A stretch of 64,000 nt of DNA, taken from NCBI GenBank assembly GCA_026214975.1, contig JAOBSW010000592.1, positions 1-64,000 of the forward strand. The letters run 5' to 3'. Both the position numbers and the translations under genes were made by a program. This DNA is from Gentiana macrophylla (taxonomy: Eukaryota > Streptophyta > Magnoliopsida > Gentianales > Gentianaceae). The notes beneath the pieces are model-generated. The model saw only the letters and a program-made list of their open reading frames with translations, did no database searches and had not been told where the DNA came from. Of this stretch, positions 1-15,000 are shown piece by piece. Position 1 is the stretch's first letter. Each line of letters opens with the position of its first letter.

Positions 1-3000
1 AAACACAAATTTCCGGCGATGTCAACTCGTTATCGAGAAAAACCTTTTTTCTTCAAGGACAACTCGTTACCCGTGAAAAACACAAATTTGAACTCGTTAA
101 TATGAAGAAAACATGAATTCGAACTCGTTGCCAAAGATAAAACACAAATTTCTACTCGTTATAAAGGAAAACACAAATTTCGGCGATGTCCACTCGTTAT
201 CAGAGAAAAACCTTTTTTCTTCAAGGACAACTCGTTACCAGAAAAAAACACGAATTTGAACTCGTTAATATGAAGAAAACATGAATTCAAACTCGTTACC
301 AAAGAAAAACACAAATTTCTACTCGTTATAAAGGGAAAACACAAATTTCCGGCGATGTCCACTCGTTATCAGAGAAAAACCTTTTTTCTTCAAGGACAAC
401 TCGTTACCAGAGAAAAACACGAATTTGAACTCGTTAATATGAAGAAAACATGAATTCGAACTCGTTACCAAAGATAAAACACAAATTTCTACTCGTTATA
501 AAGGGAAAACACAAATTTCAGGCGATGTCAACTCGTTATCAGAGAAAAAACCATTTTATCATCAAGGACAACTCGTTAACAGAGAAAAACTCGTTAATAT
601 GAAAAAAACTTGAATTTGAACTTGTTACCAAAGATAAAACACAAATTTCCACTCGTTATAAAGGGAAAACACAGATTTCCGGCGATGTCAACTTGTTATC
701 AAGGAAAAAACTTTTTTTTCTTCAAGGACAACTCGTTACCAGAGAAAAACACGAATTTGAACTCGTTAATATGAAGAAAACATGAATTCGAACTCGTTAC
801 CAAAGAAAAAACACAAATTTCTACCCATTATAAAGGGAAAACACAAATTTGCCGCGATGTCCACTCGTTATCAGAGAAAAAACCTTTTTTTCTTCAAGGA
901 CAACTCGTTACCCGAGAAAAACACAAATTTGAACTCGTTAATATGAAGAAAACATGAATTCGAACTCGTTACCAAAGATAAAACACAAATTTCTACTCGT
1001 TATAAAGGAAAACACAAATTTCGGCGATGTCCACTCGTTATCGAGAAAAAACCTTTTTTCTTCAAGGACAACTCGTTACTGAGAGAAAACACGAATTTGA
1101 ACTCGTTAATATGAAGAGAAAATACAAATTTGAACTCGTTAATATGAAGAAAACATGAATTTGAACTCGTTAACCAAAGATAAAACACAAAGATAAACAC
1201 TAATTTTTACTCGTTATAAATGGAAAAACACAAATTTCCGGCGATGTCAACTCGTTATCACTGGAAAAACCTTTTTTTCAGCAAGGACAACTCGTTACCA
1301 GAGAAAAACACAAATTTGAACTCGTTAATATGAAGAAAACATGAATTCGAACTTGTTACCAAAGATAAAACACAAATTTTACTCGTTATAAAGGAAAACA
1401 CAAATTTTCGGCGATGTCAACTCGTTATCGTGAGAAAAACCTTTTTTTTTTCTTCAAGGACAACTCGTTACGTGAGAAAAACACAAATTTGAACTCGTTA
1501 ATATGAAGAAAACATGAATTCGAACTCGTTACCAAAGATAAAACACAAATTTCTACTCGTTATAAAGGAAAACACAAATTTCCGGCGATGTCCACTCGTT
1601 ATCAGAGAAAAAACCTTTTTTTCTTCAAGGACAACTCGTTACCAGAGAAAAACACAAATTTGAACTCGTTAATATGAAGAAAACATGAATTCGAACTCGT
1701 TACCAAAGATAAAACACAAATTTCTACTCGTTATAAAGGAAAACACAAATTTCCGGCGATGTCCACTCGTTATCGAGAAAAACCTTTTTTCTTCAAGGAC
1801 AACTCGTTACGAGAAAAACACGAATTTGAACTCGTTAATATGAAGAAAACATGAATTCGAACTCGTTACCAAAGATAAAACACAAATTTCTACTCATTAT
1901 AAAGGAAAACAAAATTTCCGGCGATGTCAACTCGTTATCAGAGAAAAACCATTTTTTCTTCAAGGACAACTCGTTACCAGAGAAAAACACGAATTTGAAC
2001 TCGTTAATATGAAGAAAACATGAATTCGAACTTGTTACCAAAGATAAAACACAAATTTCTACTCGTTATAAAAGGAAAACACAAATTTCCAGCGATGTCA
2101 ACTCGTTATCAGAGAAAAAACCTTTTTTCTTCAAGGACAACTCGTTACCAGAGAAAAACACAAATTTGAACTCGTTAATATGAAGAAAACATGAATTCGA
2201 ACTCGTTACCAAAGATAAAACACAAATTTCTACTCGTTATAAAAGGAAAACACAAATTTCCGGCGATGTCCACTCGTTATCAGAGAAAACCTTTTTTTTC
2301 TTCAAGGACAACTCGTTACCAGAGAAAAACACGAATTTGAACTCGTTAATATGAAGAAAACATGAATTGAACTCGTTACCAAAGATAAAACACAAATTTC
2401 TACTCGTTATAAAGGGAAAACACAAATTTCGGCGATGTCCACTCGTTATCGAGAAAAACCTTTTTTCTTCAAGGACAACTCGTTACAGAGAAAAAACACG
2501 AATTTGAACTCGTTAATATGAAGAAAACATGAATTCGAACTCGTTACCAAAGATAAAACACAAATTTCTACTCGTTATAAATGAAAACACAATTTCCGGC
2601 GATGTCCACTCGTTATCGTGAGAAAAACCATTTTTTTCTTCAAGGACAACTCGTTACGAGAGAAAATACAAATTTGAACTCGTTAATATGAAGAAAACAT
2701 GAATTCGAACTCGTTACCAAAGATAAAACACAAATTTTTACTCGTTATAAATGGAAAACACAAATTTCCGGCGATGTCAACTGCGTTATCGTTATAAAAG
2801 AAAAAACCCTTTTTTTTTCAAGGACAACTCGTTACAGAGAAAAACACAAATTTGAACTCGTTAATATGAAGAAAACATGAATTTGAACTTGTTACCAAAG
2901 ATAAAACACAAATTTCTACTCGTTATAAAGGAAAACACAAATTTCCGGAGATGTCAACTCGTTATCAGGGAAAAAACCTTTTTTCTTCAAGGACAACTCG

Positions 3001-6000
3001 TTACCAGAGAAAAACACAAATTTGAACTCGTTAATATGAAGAAAACATGAATTCGAACTCGTTACCAAAGATAAAACACAAATTTCTACTCGTTATAAAG
3101 GGAAAACACAAATTTCCGGCGATGTCAACTCGTTATCAGGGAAAAACATTTTTTTCTTCAAGGACAACTCGTTACAGAGTAAAACACAAATTTGAACTCG
3201 TTAATATGAAGAAAACATGAATTCAAACTCGTTACCAAAGAAAAACACAAATTTCTAAGGAAAACACAAATTTCCGGCGATGTCCACTCGTTATCAGAGA
3301 AAAAATCCTTTTTTCTTCAAGGACAACTCGTTACGAGAAAAACACAATTTGAACTCGTTAATATGAAGAAAACATGAATTCGAACTCGTTACCAAAGATA
3401 AAACACAAATTTCTACTCGTTATAAAGTGAAAACACAAATTTTCGGCGATGTCAACTCGTTATCGTTGAAAAACCAGTTTTTCAGCAAGGACAACTCGTT
3501 ACCAGAGAAAACACAAATTTGAACTCGTTAATATGAAGAAAACATGAATTCGAACTCGTTACCAAAGATAAAACACAAATTTCTACTCGTTATAAAGGGA
3601 AAACACAAATTTTCGGCGATGTCCACTCGTTATCAGAGAAAAACCTTTTTTCTTCAAGGACAACTCGTTACCAGAGAAAAACACGAATTTGAACTCGTTA
3701 ATATGAAGAAAACATGAATTCGAACTTGTTACCAAAGATAAAACACAAATTTCTACTCGTTATAAAGGGAAAACACAAATTTCCGGCGATGTCAACTCGT
3801 TATCCGGGAAAAAACCTTTTTTTCTTCAAGGACAACTCGTTACCAGAGAAAAACGTGAATTTGAACTCGTTAATATAAAGAAAACATGAATTCGAACTCG
3901 TTACCAAAGATAAAACACAAATTTCTACTCGTTATAAAGGGAAAACACAAATTTCCGGCGATGTCAACTCGTTATTATCGAGAAAAACCATTTTTTTCTT
4001 CAAGGACAACTCGTTACCAGAGAGAAAAACACAAATATGAACTCGTTAATATGAAGAAAACATGAATTCGAACTTGTTACCAAAGATAAAACACAAATTT
4101 CCACTCGTTATAAAGGAAAACACAAATTTCCGGCGATGTCAACTCGTTATCAGGGAAAAAACTTTTTTTTTTCTTCAAGGACAACTCGTTACCAGAGAAA
4201 ATACAAATTTGAATTCGTTAATATGAAGAAAACATGAATTCGAACTCGTTACCAAAGATAAAACACAAAGATAAAAACAAATTTCTCGGCGATGTCAACT
4301 CGTTATCGTGAAAAACCATTTTTTCAAAGCAAGGACAACTCGTTACCAGAGAAAAATACAAATCTAAACTCGTTAATATGAAGAAAACATGAATTCGAAC
4401 TTGTTACCAAAGATAAAACACAAATTTCTACTCGTTATAAAGGGAAAACACAAATTTCCGGCGATGTCCACTCGTTATCCGGGAAAAAACCTTTTTTTCT
4501 TCAAGGACAACTCGTTACCAGAGAAAAACATGAATTTGAACTCGTTAATATAAAGAAAACATGAATTCGAACTCGTTACCAAAGATAAAACACAAATTTC
4601 TACTCGTTATAAAGGGAAAACACAAATTTCAGGCGATGTCAACTCGTTATCACTGAGAAAAACCATTTTTTTCTGCAAGGACAACTCGTTACCAGAGAAA
4701 AATACAAATTTGAACTCGTTAATATGAAGAAAACATGAATTCGAACTCGTTACCAAAGATAAAACACAAATTTCTACTCGTTATAAAGGAAAAACAAAAA
4801 TTTCCGGCGATGTCAACTCGTTATCAGAGAAAAAACCATTTTTTCAGCAAGGACAACTCGTTACCAGAGAAAAACACAAATCTGAACTCGTTAATATGAA
4901 GAAAACATGAATTCGAACTTGTTACCAAAGATAAAACACAAATTTCCACTCGTTATAAAGGGAAAACACAAATTTCCGGCGATGTCAACTCGTTATCAGG
5001 GAAAAAACCTTTTTTTCTTCAAGGACAACTCGTTACCAGTGAAAAACACAAATTTGAACTCGTTAATATGAAGAAAACATGAATTCGAACTCGTTACCAA
5101 AGATAAAACACAAATTTCTACTCGTTATAAAGGGAAAACACAAATTTCCGGTGATGTCAACTCGTTATCAGTGAAAAAACCATTTTTTCAGCAAGGACAA
5201 CTCGTTACCAGAGAAAAACACAAATTTGAACTCGTTAATATGAAGAAAACATGAATTCGAACTCGTTACCAAAGATAAAACACAAATTTCTACTCGTTAT
5301 AAAGGGAAAACACAAATTTCCGGCGATATCCACTCGTTATCGAGAGAAAAACCTTTTTTCTTCAAGGACAACTCGTTACCAGAGAAAAACACGAATTTGA
5401 ACTCGTTAATATGAAGAAAACATGAATTCGAACTCGTTACCAAAGATAAAACACAAATTTCTACTCGTTATAAAGGAAAACACAAATTTCCGGCGATGTC
5501 AACTCGTTATCAGTGAAAAACCATTTTTTCAGCAAGGACAACTCGTTACCAGAGTAAAACACAAATTTGAACTCGTTAATATGAAGAAAACATGAATTCG
5601 AACTCGTTACCAAAGAAAAAACACAAATTTCTACTCGTTATAAAGGGAAAACACAAATTTCCGGCGATGTCCACTCGTTATCAGAGAAAAAAACCTTTTT
5701 TCTTCGAGGACAACTCGTTACAGAGAGAAAAACACGAATTTGAACTCCTTAATATGAAGAAAACATGAATTCGAACTCGTTACCAAAGATAAAACACAAA
5801 TTTCTACTCGTTATAAAGGGAAAACAAAATTTCCGGCGATGTCAACTCGTTATCGAGAGAAAAACCATTTTTTCAAAGCAAGGACAACTCGTTACCAGAG
5901 AAAAACACAAATTTGAACTCGTTAATATGAAAAAAACATGAATTCGAACTTGTTACCAAAGATAAAACACAAATTTCCACTCGTTATAAAGGGAAAACAC

Positions 6001-9000
6001 AAATTTCCGGCGATATCAACTCGTTATCAGGCAAAAAAAATTTTTTTCTTCAAGGACAACTCGTTACCAGTGAAAAACACAAATTTGAACTCGTTAATAT
6101 GAAGAAAACATGAATTCGAACTCGTTACCAAAGATAAAACACAAATTTCTACTCGTTATAAAGGAAAACACAAATTTCCGGCGATGTCAACTCGTTATCA
6201 GTGAAAAAACCATTTTTTCAGCAAGGACAACTCGTTACTAGAGTAAAACACAAATCTGAACACGTTAATATGAAGAAAACATGAATTCAAACTCGTTACC
6301 AAAGAAAAAACACAAATTTCTACTCGTTATAAAGGAAAACACAAATTTCCGCGATGTCCACCGTTATCGAGAAAAAACCTTTTTTCTTCAAGGAGAACTC
6401 GTTACGAGAAAAACATTTAATTTGAACTCGTTAATATGAAGAAAACATGAATTCGAACTCGTTACCAAAGATAAAACACAAATTTCTACTCGTTATAAAG
6501 GAAAACACAATTTCGGCGATGTCAACTCGTTATCGAGAAAAACCATTTTTCAAAGCAAGGACAACTCGTTACCAGAGTAAAACACAAATCTGAACACGTT
6601 AATATGAAGAAAACATGAATTCGAACTCGTTACCAAAGAAAAAACACAAATTTCTACTCGTTATAAAGGGAAAACACAAATTTCCGGCGATGTCCACTCG
6701 TTATCAGAGAAAAACCTTTTTTCTTCAAGGACAACTCGTTACCAGAGAAAAACACGAATTTGAACTCGTTAATATGAAGAAAACAAGAATTCGAACTTGT
6801 TACCAAAGATAAAACACAAATTTCTACTCGTTATAAAGGGAAAACACAAATTTCCGGCGATGTCAACTCGTTATCCGGGAAAAAACCTTTTTTTCTTCAA
6901 AGACAACTCGTTACCAGAGAAAAACATGAATTTGAACTCGTTAATATAAAGAAAACATGAATTCGAACTCGTTACCAAAGATAAAACACAAATTTCTACT
7001 CGTAATAAAGGGAAAACACAAATTTCCGGCGATGTCAACTCGTTATTACTGAAAAAACCATTTTTTCAGCAAGGACAACTCGTTACCAGAGAAAAACACA
7101 AATCTGAACTCGTTAATATGAAGAAAACATGAATTCGAACTTGTTACCAAAGATAAAACACAAATTTCCACTCGTTATAAAGGGAAAAGACAAATTTCCG
7201 GCGAAGTCAACTCGTTATCAGGGAAAAAAAACCTTTTTTTTTCTTCAAGGACAACTCGTTACCAGTGAAAAATACAAATTTGAACTCGTTAATATGAAGA
7301 AAACATGAATTCGAACTCGTTACCAAAGATAAAACACAAATTTCCGGCGATGTCAACTCGTTATCAGTGAAAAAACCATTTTTTCAGCAAGGACAACTCG
7401 TTACCAGAGAAAAACACAAATCTAAACTCGTTAATATGAAGAAAACTTGAATTCGAACTTGTTACCAAAGATAAAACACAAATTTCTACTCGTTATAAAT
7501 GGAAAACACAAATTTCCGGCGATGTCCACTCGTTATCCGGGAAAAAACCTTTTTTTCTTCAAGGACAACTCGTTACCAGAGAAAAACATGAATTTGAACT
7601 CGTTAACATAAAGAAAACATGAATTCGAACTCGTTACCAAAGATAAAACACAAATTTCTACTCGTAATAAAGGGAAAACACAAATTTCCGGCGATGTCAA
7701 CTCGTTATTACTGAAAAAACCATTTTTTCAGCAAGGACAACTCGTTACAGAAGAAAAATACAAATTTGAACTCGTTAATATGAAGAAAACATGAATTCGA
7801 ACTCGTTACCAAAGATAAAACACAAATTTCTACTCGTTATAAAGAAAAACAAAAATTTCCGGCGATGTCAACTCGTTATCAGAGAAAAAACCTTTTTTCA
7901 GCAAGGACAACTCGTTACCAGAGAAAAACACAAATCTGAACTCGTTAATATGAAGAAAACATGAATTCGAACTTGTTACCAAAGATAAAACACAAATTTC
8001 CACTCGTTATAAAGGGAAAACACAAATTTCCGGCGATGTCAACTCGTTATCAGGGAAAAAACCTTTTTTCTTCAAGGACAACTCGTTACCAGTGAAAAAC
8101 ACAAATTTGAACTCGTTAATATGAAGAAAACTTGAATTCGAACTCGTTACCAAAGATAAAACACAAATTTCTACTCGTTATAAAGGGAAAACACAAATTT
8201 CCGGCGATGTCAACTCGTTATCAGTGAAAAACCATTTTTTCAGCAAGGACAACTCGTTACCAGAGTAAAACACAAATCTGAACACGTTAATATGAAGAAA
8301 ACATGAATTCGAACTCGTTACCAAAGAAAAAACACAAATTTCTACTCGTTATAAAGGGAAAACACAAATTTCCGGCGATGTCCACTCGTTATCAGAGAAA
8401 AAACCTTTTTTTCTTCAAGGACAACTCGTTACCAGAAAAAACACGAATTTGAACTCGTTAATATGAAGAAAACATGAATTCGAACTCGTTACCAAAGATA
8501 AAACACAAATTTCTACTCGTTATAAGGGAAAACACAAATTTCCGGCGATGTCAACTCGTTATCGTGAAAAACCATTTTTTCAAAGCAAGGACAACTCGTT
8601 ACCAGAGAAAAAACACAATTTGAACACGTTAATGTGAAGAAAACATGAATTCGAACTCGTTACCAAAGAAAAACACAAATTTCTACTCGTTATAAAGGAA
8701 AACACAAATTTCCGGCGATGTCCACTCGTTATCGAGAAAAACCTTTTTTCTTCAAGGACAACTCGTTACCAGAAAAAAACGAATTTGAACTCGTTAATAT
8801 GAAGAAAACATGAATTCGAACTCGTTACCAAAGAAAAAACACAAATTTCTACTCGTTATAATGGGAAAACACAAATTTCCGGTGATGTCCACTCGTTATC
8901 AGAGAAAAAACTTTTTTTTCTTCAAGGACAACTCGTTACCAGAGGAAAACACGAATTTGAACTCGTTAATATGAATAAAACATGAATTCGAACTCGTTAC

Positions 9001-12000
9001 CAAAGAAAAAACACAAATTTCTACTCGTTATAAAGGGAAAACAAAAATTTCCGGCGATGTCCACTCGTTATCAGAGAAAAAACCTTTTTTTCTTCAAGGA
9101 CAACTCGTTACTAGAGAAAAACACGAATTTGAACTCGTTAATATGAAGAAAACATGAATTCGAACTCGTTACCAAAGATAAAACACAAATTTCTACTCGT
9201 TATAAATGGAAAACACAAATTTCCGGCGATGTCAACTCGTTATCACTGAAAAAACCATTTTTTCAGCAAGGACAACTCGTTACCAGAGAAAAATACAAAT
9301 TTGAACTCGTTAATATGAAGAAAACATGAATTCGAACTCGTTACCTAAGATAAAACACAAATTTCTACTCGTTATAAAGAAAAACAAAAATTTCCGGCGA
9401 TGTCAACTCGTTATCAGAGAAAAAACCTTTTTTTCAGCAAGGACAACTCGTTACCAAAGAAAAATAAAAATTTGAACTCGTTAATATGAAGAAAACATGA
9501 ATTCAAACTCGTTACCAAAGATAAAACACAAATTTCTACTCGTTATAAAGGGAAAACACAAATTTCCGGCGATGTCAACTCGTTATCAGAGAAAAAACAT
9601 TTTTTTCTTCAAGGACAACTCGTTACCAGAGAAAAACATGAATTTGAACTCGTTAATATGAAGAAAACATGAATTCGAACTCGTTACCAAAGAAAAACAC
9701 AAATTTCTACTCGTTATAAAGGGAAAACACAAATTTCCGGCGATGTCAACTCGTTATCAGAGAAAAACCTTTTTTTTCTTCAAGGACAACTCGTTACCAG
9801 AGAAAAACATGAATTTGAACTCGTTAATATGAAGAAAACATGAATTCGAACTCGTTACCAAAGAAAAACACAAATTTCTACTCGTTATAAAGGGAAAACA
9901 CAAATTTCCGGCGATGTCCACTCGTTATCAGAGAAAAACCTTTTTTCTTCAAGGACAACTCGTTACCAGAGAAAAACACGAATTTGAACTCGTTAATATG
10001 AAGAAAACATGAATTCGAACTCGTTACCAAAGATAAAACACAAATTTCTACTCGTTATAAATGGAAAACACAAATTTCCGGCGATGTCAACTCGTTATCA
10101 CTGAAAAAACCATTTTTTCAGCAAGGACAACTCGTTACCAGAGAAAAATACAAATTTGAACTCGTTAATATGAAGAAAACATTAATTCGAACTCGTTACC
10201 AAAGATAAAACACAAATTTCTACTCGTTATAAAAGAAAAACAAAAATTTCCGGCGATGTCAACTCGTTATCAGAGATAAAACCATTTTTTCAGCAAGGAC
10301 AACTCGTTACCTGAGAAAAACACAAATCTGAGCTCGTTAATATGAAGAAAACATGAATTCGAACTTGTTACCAAAGATAAAACACAAATTTCCACTCGTT
10401 ATAATGGGAAAACACAAATTTCCGGCGATGTCAACTCGTTATCAGGGAAAAAACAATTTTTTCTTCAAGGACAACTCGTTACCAGTGAAAAACACAAATT
10501 TGAACTCGTTAATATGAAGAAAACATGAATTCGAACTCGTTACAAAAGATAAAACACAAATATCTACTCGTTATAAATGGAAAACACAAATTTCCGTCGA
10601 TGTCAACTCGTTATCAGTGAAAAAACCATTTTTTCTGCAAGGACAACTCGTTACCAAAGTAAAACACAAATCTGAACTCGTTAATATGAAGAAAACATGA
10701 ATTCGAACTCGTTACCAAACAAAAAACACAAATTTCTACTCGTTATAAAGGGAAAACACAAATTTCCGGCGATGTCCACTCGTTATCAGAGAAAAAACCT
10801 TTTTTTCTTCAAGGACAACTCGTTACCAGAGAAAAACACGAATTTGAACTCGTTAATATGAAGAAAAGATGAATTCGAACTCGTTACCAAATAAAAAAAA
10901 AATTCCGGCGATGTCAACTCGTTATCACTGAAAAAACCATTTTTTCAGCAAGGACAACTCGTTACCAGAGAAAAATACAAATTTGAACTTGTTAATATGA
11001 AGAAAACATGAATTCGAACTCGTTACCAAAGATAAAACACAAATTTCTACTCGTTATAAATGGAAAACACAAATTTCCGGCGATGTCAACTCGTTATCAC
11101 TGAAAAAACCATTTTTTCAGCAAAGACAACTCGTTACCAGAGAAAAATACAAATTTGAACTCGTTAATATGAAGAAAACATGAATTCGAACTCGTTACCA
11201 AAGATAAAACACAAATTTCTACTCGTTATAAAGAAAAACAAAAATTTCCGGCGATGTCAACTCGTTATCAGAGAAAAAACCTTTTTTTCAGCAAGGATAA
11301 CTCGTTACCAGAGAAAAACACAAATCTGAACTCATTAATATGAAGAAAACATGAATTCGAACTCGTTACCAAAGATAAAACACAAATTTCTACTCGTTAT
11401 AAAGGGAAAACACAAATTTCCGGCGATGTCCACTCGTTATCAGAGAAAAACCTTTTTTCTTCAAGGACAACTCGTTACCAGAGAGAAAAACACGAATTTG
11501 AACTCGTTAATATGAAGAAAACATGAATTCGAACTCGTTACCAAAGAAAAAACACAAATTTCTACTCGTTATAAAGGGAAAACACAAATTTCCGGCGATG
11601 TCAACTCGTTATCACTAAAAAAACCAATTTTTTATCAAGGACAACTCGTTACCAGAGAAAAACACAAATTTGAACTCGTTAATATGAAGAAAAGATGAAT
11701 TCGAACTCGTTACCAAAGATAAAACACAAATTTCTACTCGTTATAAAGGAAAAACAAAAATTTCCGCCGATGTCAACTCGTTATAAGAGAAAAAACCAAT
11801 TTTTCAGCAAGGACAACTCGTTACCAGAGAAAAACACAAATCTGAACTCGTTAATATGAAGAAAACATGAATTAGAACTTGTTACCAAAGATAAAACACA
11901 AATTTCCACTCGTTATAAAGGGAAAAGACAAATTTCCGCGATGTCAACTCGTTATCGTGAAAAACATTTTTTTTCTTCAAGGACAACTCGTTACCAAATG

Positions 12001-15000
12001 AAAAACACAAATTTGAACTCGTTAATATGAAGAAAACATGAATTCGAACTCGTTACCAAAGATAAAACACAAATTTCTACTCGTTATAAAGGAAAACACA
12101 AATTTCCGGCGATGTCAACTCGTTATCAGTGAAAAAACCATTTTTTCAGCAAGGACAACTCGTTACCAGAGAAAAATACAAATCTGAACTCATTAATATG
12201 AAGAAAACTTGAATTCGAACTTGTTATCAAAGATAAAACACAAATTTCTACTCGTTATAAAGGGAAAACACAAATTTCCGGCGATGTCCACTCGTTATCC
12301 GGGAAAAAACCTTTTTTTCTTCAAGGACAACTCGTTACCAGAGAAAAACATGAATTTGAACTCCTTCATATAAAGAAAACATGAATTGGAACTCGTTACC
12401 AAAGATAAAACACAAATTTCTACTCGTTATAAAGGGAAAACACAAATTTCCGGCGATGTCAACTCGTTATTACTGAAAAAACCATTTTTTCAGCAAGGAC
12501 AACTCGTTACCAGAGAAAAATACAAATTTGAACTCGTTAATATGAAGAAAACATGAATTCGAACTCGTTACCAAAGATAAAACACAAATTTCTACTCGTT
12601 ATAAAGGAAAAACAAAAATTTCCGGCGATGTCAACTCGTTATCAAAGAAAAAACCTTTTTTTCAGCAAGGACAACTCGCTACCAGAGAAAAACACAAATC
12701 TGAACTCGTTAATATGAAGAAAACATGAATTCGAACTTGTACCAAAGATAAAACACAAATTTCCACTCGTTATAAAGGAAAACACAAATTTCCGCGATGT
12801 CAACTCGTTATCGTGCAAAAACCTTTTTTCTTCAAGGACAACTCGTTACCAGTGAAAAACACAAATTTGAACTCGTTAATATGAAGAAAACATGAATTCG
12901 AACTCGTTACCAAAGATAAAACACAAATTTCTACTCGTTATAAAGGGAAAACACAAATTTCCGGCGATGTCAACTCGTTATCGTGAAAAACCACCAATTT
13001 TTTTCAGCAAGGACAACTCGTTACCAGAGAAAAACACAAATCTGAATTCGTTAATATGAAGAAAACATGAATTCGAACTCGTTACCAAAGAAAAAACACA
13101 AATTTCTACTCGTTATAAAGGGAAAACACAAATTTCCGGCGATGTCCACTCGTTATCAGAGAAAAACTTTTTTCTTCAAGGACAACTCGTTACAGGAAAA
13201 AACACGAATTTGAACTCGTTAATATGAAGAAAACATGAATTCGAACTCGTTACCAAAGAAAAAACACAAATTTCTACGTTATAAAAGGAAAACACAAATT
13301 TCGGCGATGTCCACTCGTTATCGTGAGAAAAACCTTTTTTCTTCAAGGACAACTCGTTACCAGAGAAAAACACGAATTTGAACTCGTTAATATCAAGAAA
13401 ACATGAATTCGAACTCGTTACCAAATCAAAAACAAATTTCGGCGATATGTCAATTTCGTTATCACCTGAAAAACCATTTTTTCAAAGCAAGGACAACTCG
13501 TTACAGAGAAAATACAAATTTGAACTTGTTAATATGAAGAAAACATGAATTCGAACTCGTTACCAAAGATAAAACACAAATTTCTACTCGTTATAAATGG
13601 AAAACACAAATTTCCGGCGATGTCAACTCGTTATCACTGAAAAAACCATTTTTTCAGCAAGGACAACTCGTTACCAGAGAAAAATACAAATTTGAACTCG
13701 TTAATATGAAGAAAACATGAATTCGAACTCGTTACCAAAGATAAAACACAAATTTCTACTCGTTATAAAGGAAAAACAAAAATTTCCGGCGATGTCAACT
13801 CGTTATCGAGAAAAACCTTTTTTTCAAAGAAAGACAACTCGTTACCAGAGAAAAACACAAATCTGAACTCATTAATATGAAGAAAACATGAATTCGAACT
13901 CGTTACAAAAGATAAAACACAAATTTCTACTCGTTATAAAGGGAAAACACAAATTTCCGGCGATGTCCACTCGTTATCGAGAAAAACCTTTTTTCTTCAA
14001 GGACAACTCGTTACAGAGAAAAACACGAATTTGAACTCGTTAATATGAAGAAAACATGAATTCGAACTCGTTACCAAAGAAAAACACAAATTTCTACTCG
14101 TTATAAAGGAAAACACAAATTTCCGCGATGTCAACTCGTTATCACTAAAAAAACCAATTTTTTATCAAGGACAACTCGTTACAAGAGAAAAATACAAATT
14201 TGAACTCGTTAATATGAAGAAAACATGAATTCGAACTCGTTACCAAAGATAAAACACAAATTTCTACTCGTTATAAAGGAAAAACAAAAATTTCCGGCGA
14301 TGTCAACTCGTTATCAGAGAAAAAACCATTTTTTCAGCAAAGACAACTCGTTACCAGAGAAAAACACAAATCTGAACTCGTTAATATGAAGAAAACATGA
14401 ATTCGAACTTGTTACCAAAGATAAAACACAAATTTCCACTCGTTATAAAGGGAAAACACAAATTTCCGCGATGTCAACTCGTTATCGTGAAAAACCTTTT
14501 TTTCTTCAAGGACAACTCGTTACGGTGAAAAATACAAATTTGAACTCGTAATATGAAGAAAACATGAATTCGAACTCGTTACCAAAGATAAAACACAAAT
14601 TTCTACTCGTTATAAAGGGAAAACACAAATTTCCGGCGATGTCAACTCGTTATCAGTGAAAAAACCATTTTTTCAGCAAGGACAACTCGTTACCAGAGAA
14701 AAATACAAATCTGAACTTGTTAATATGAAGAAAACTTGAATTCGAACTTGTTACCAAAGATAAAACACAAATTTCTACTCGTTATAAAGGGAAAACACAA
14801 ATTTCCGGCGATGTCCACTCGTTATCAGAGAAAAACATGAATTTGAACTCGTTAATATGAAGAAAACATGAATTCGAACTCGTTACCAAAGATAAAACAC
14901 AAATTTCTACTCGTTATAAAGGGAAAACACAAATTTCCGGCGATGTCAACTCGTTATCACTGAAAAACCATTTTTTCAGCAAGGACAACTCGTTACCAGA

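Noticed and set aside
6615..6812. Plus-strand frame of 65 codons in the satellite
   Set aside because: Same cause: a monomer register without stops, not a gene.
159..13424. Recurring 60-80 codon minus-strand frames across the satellite, with NELSLKKK-like peptides
   Set aside because: They follow the satellite period, end wherever a monomer changes length, and have no start context or conservation beyond the repeat.
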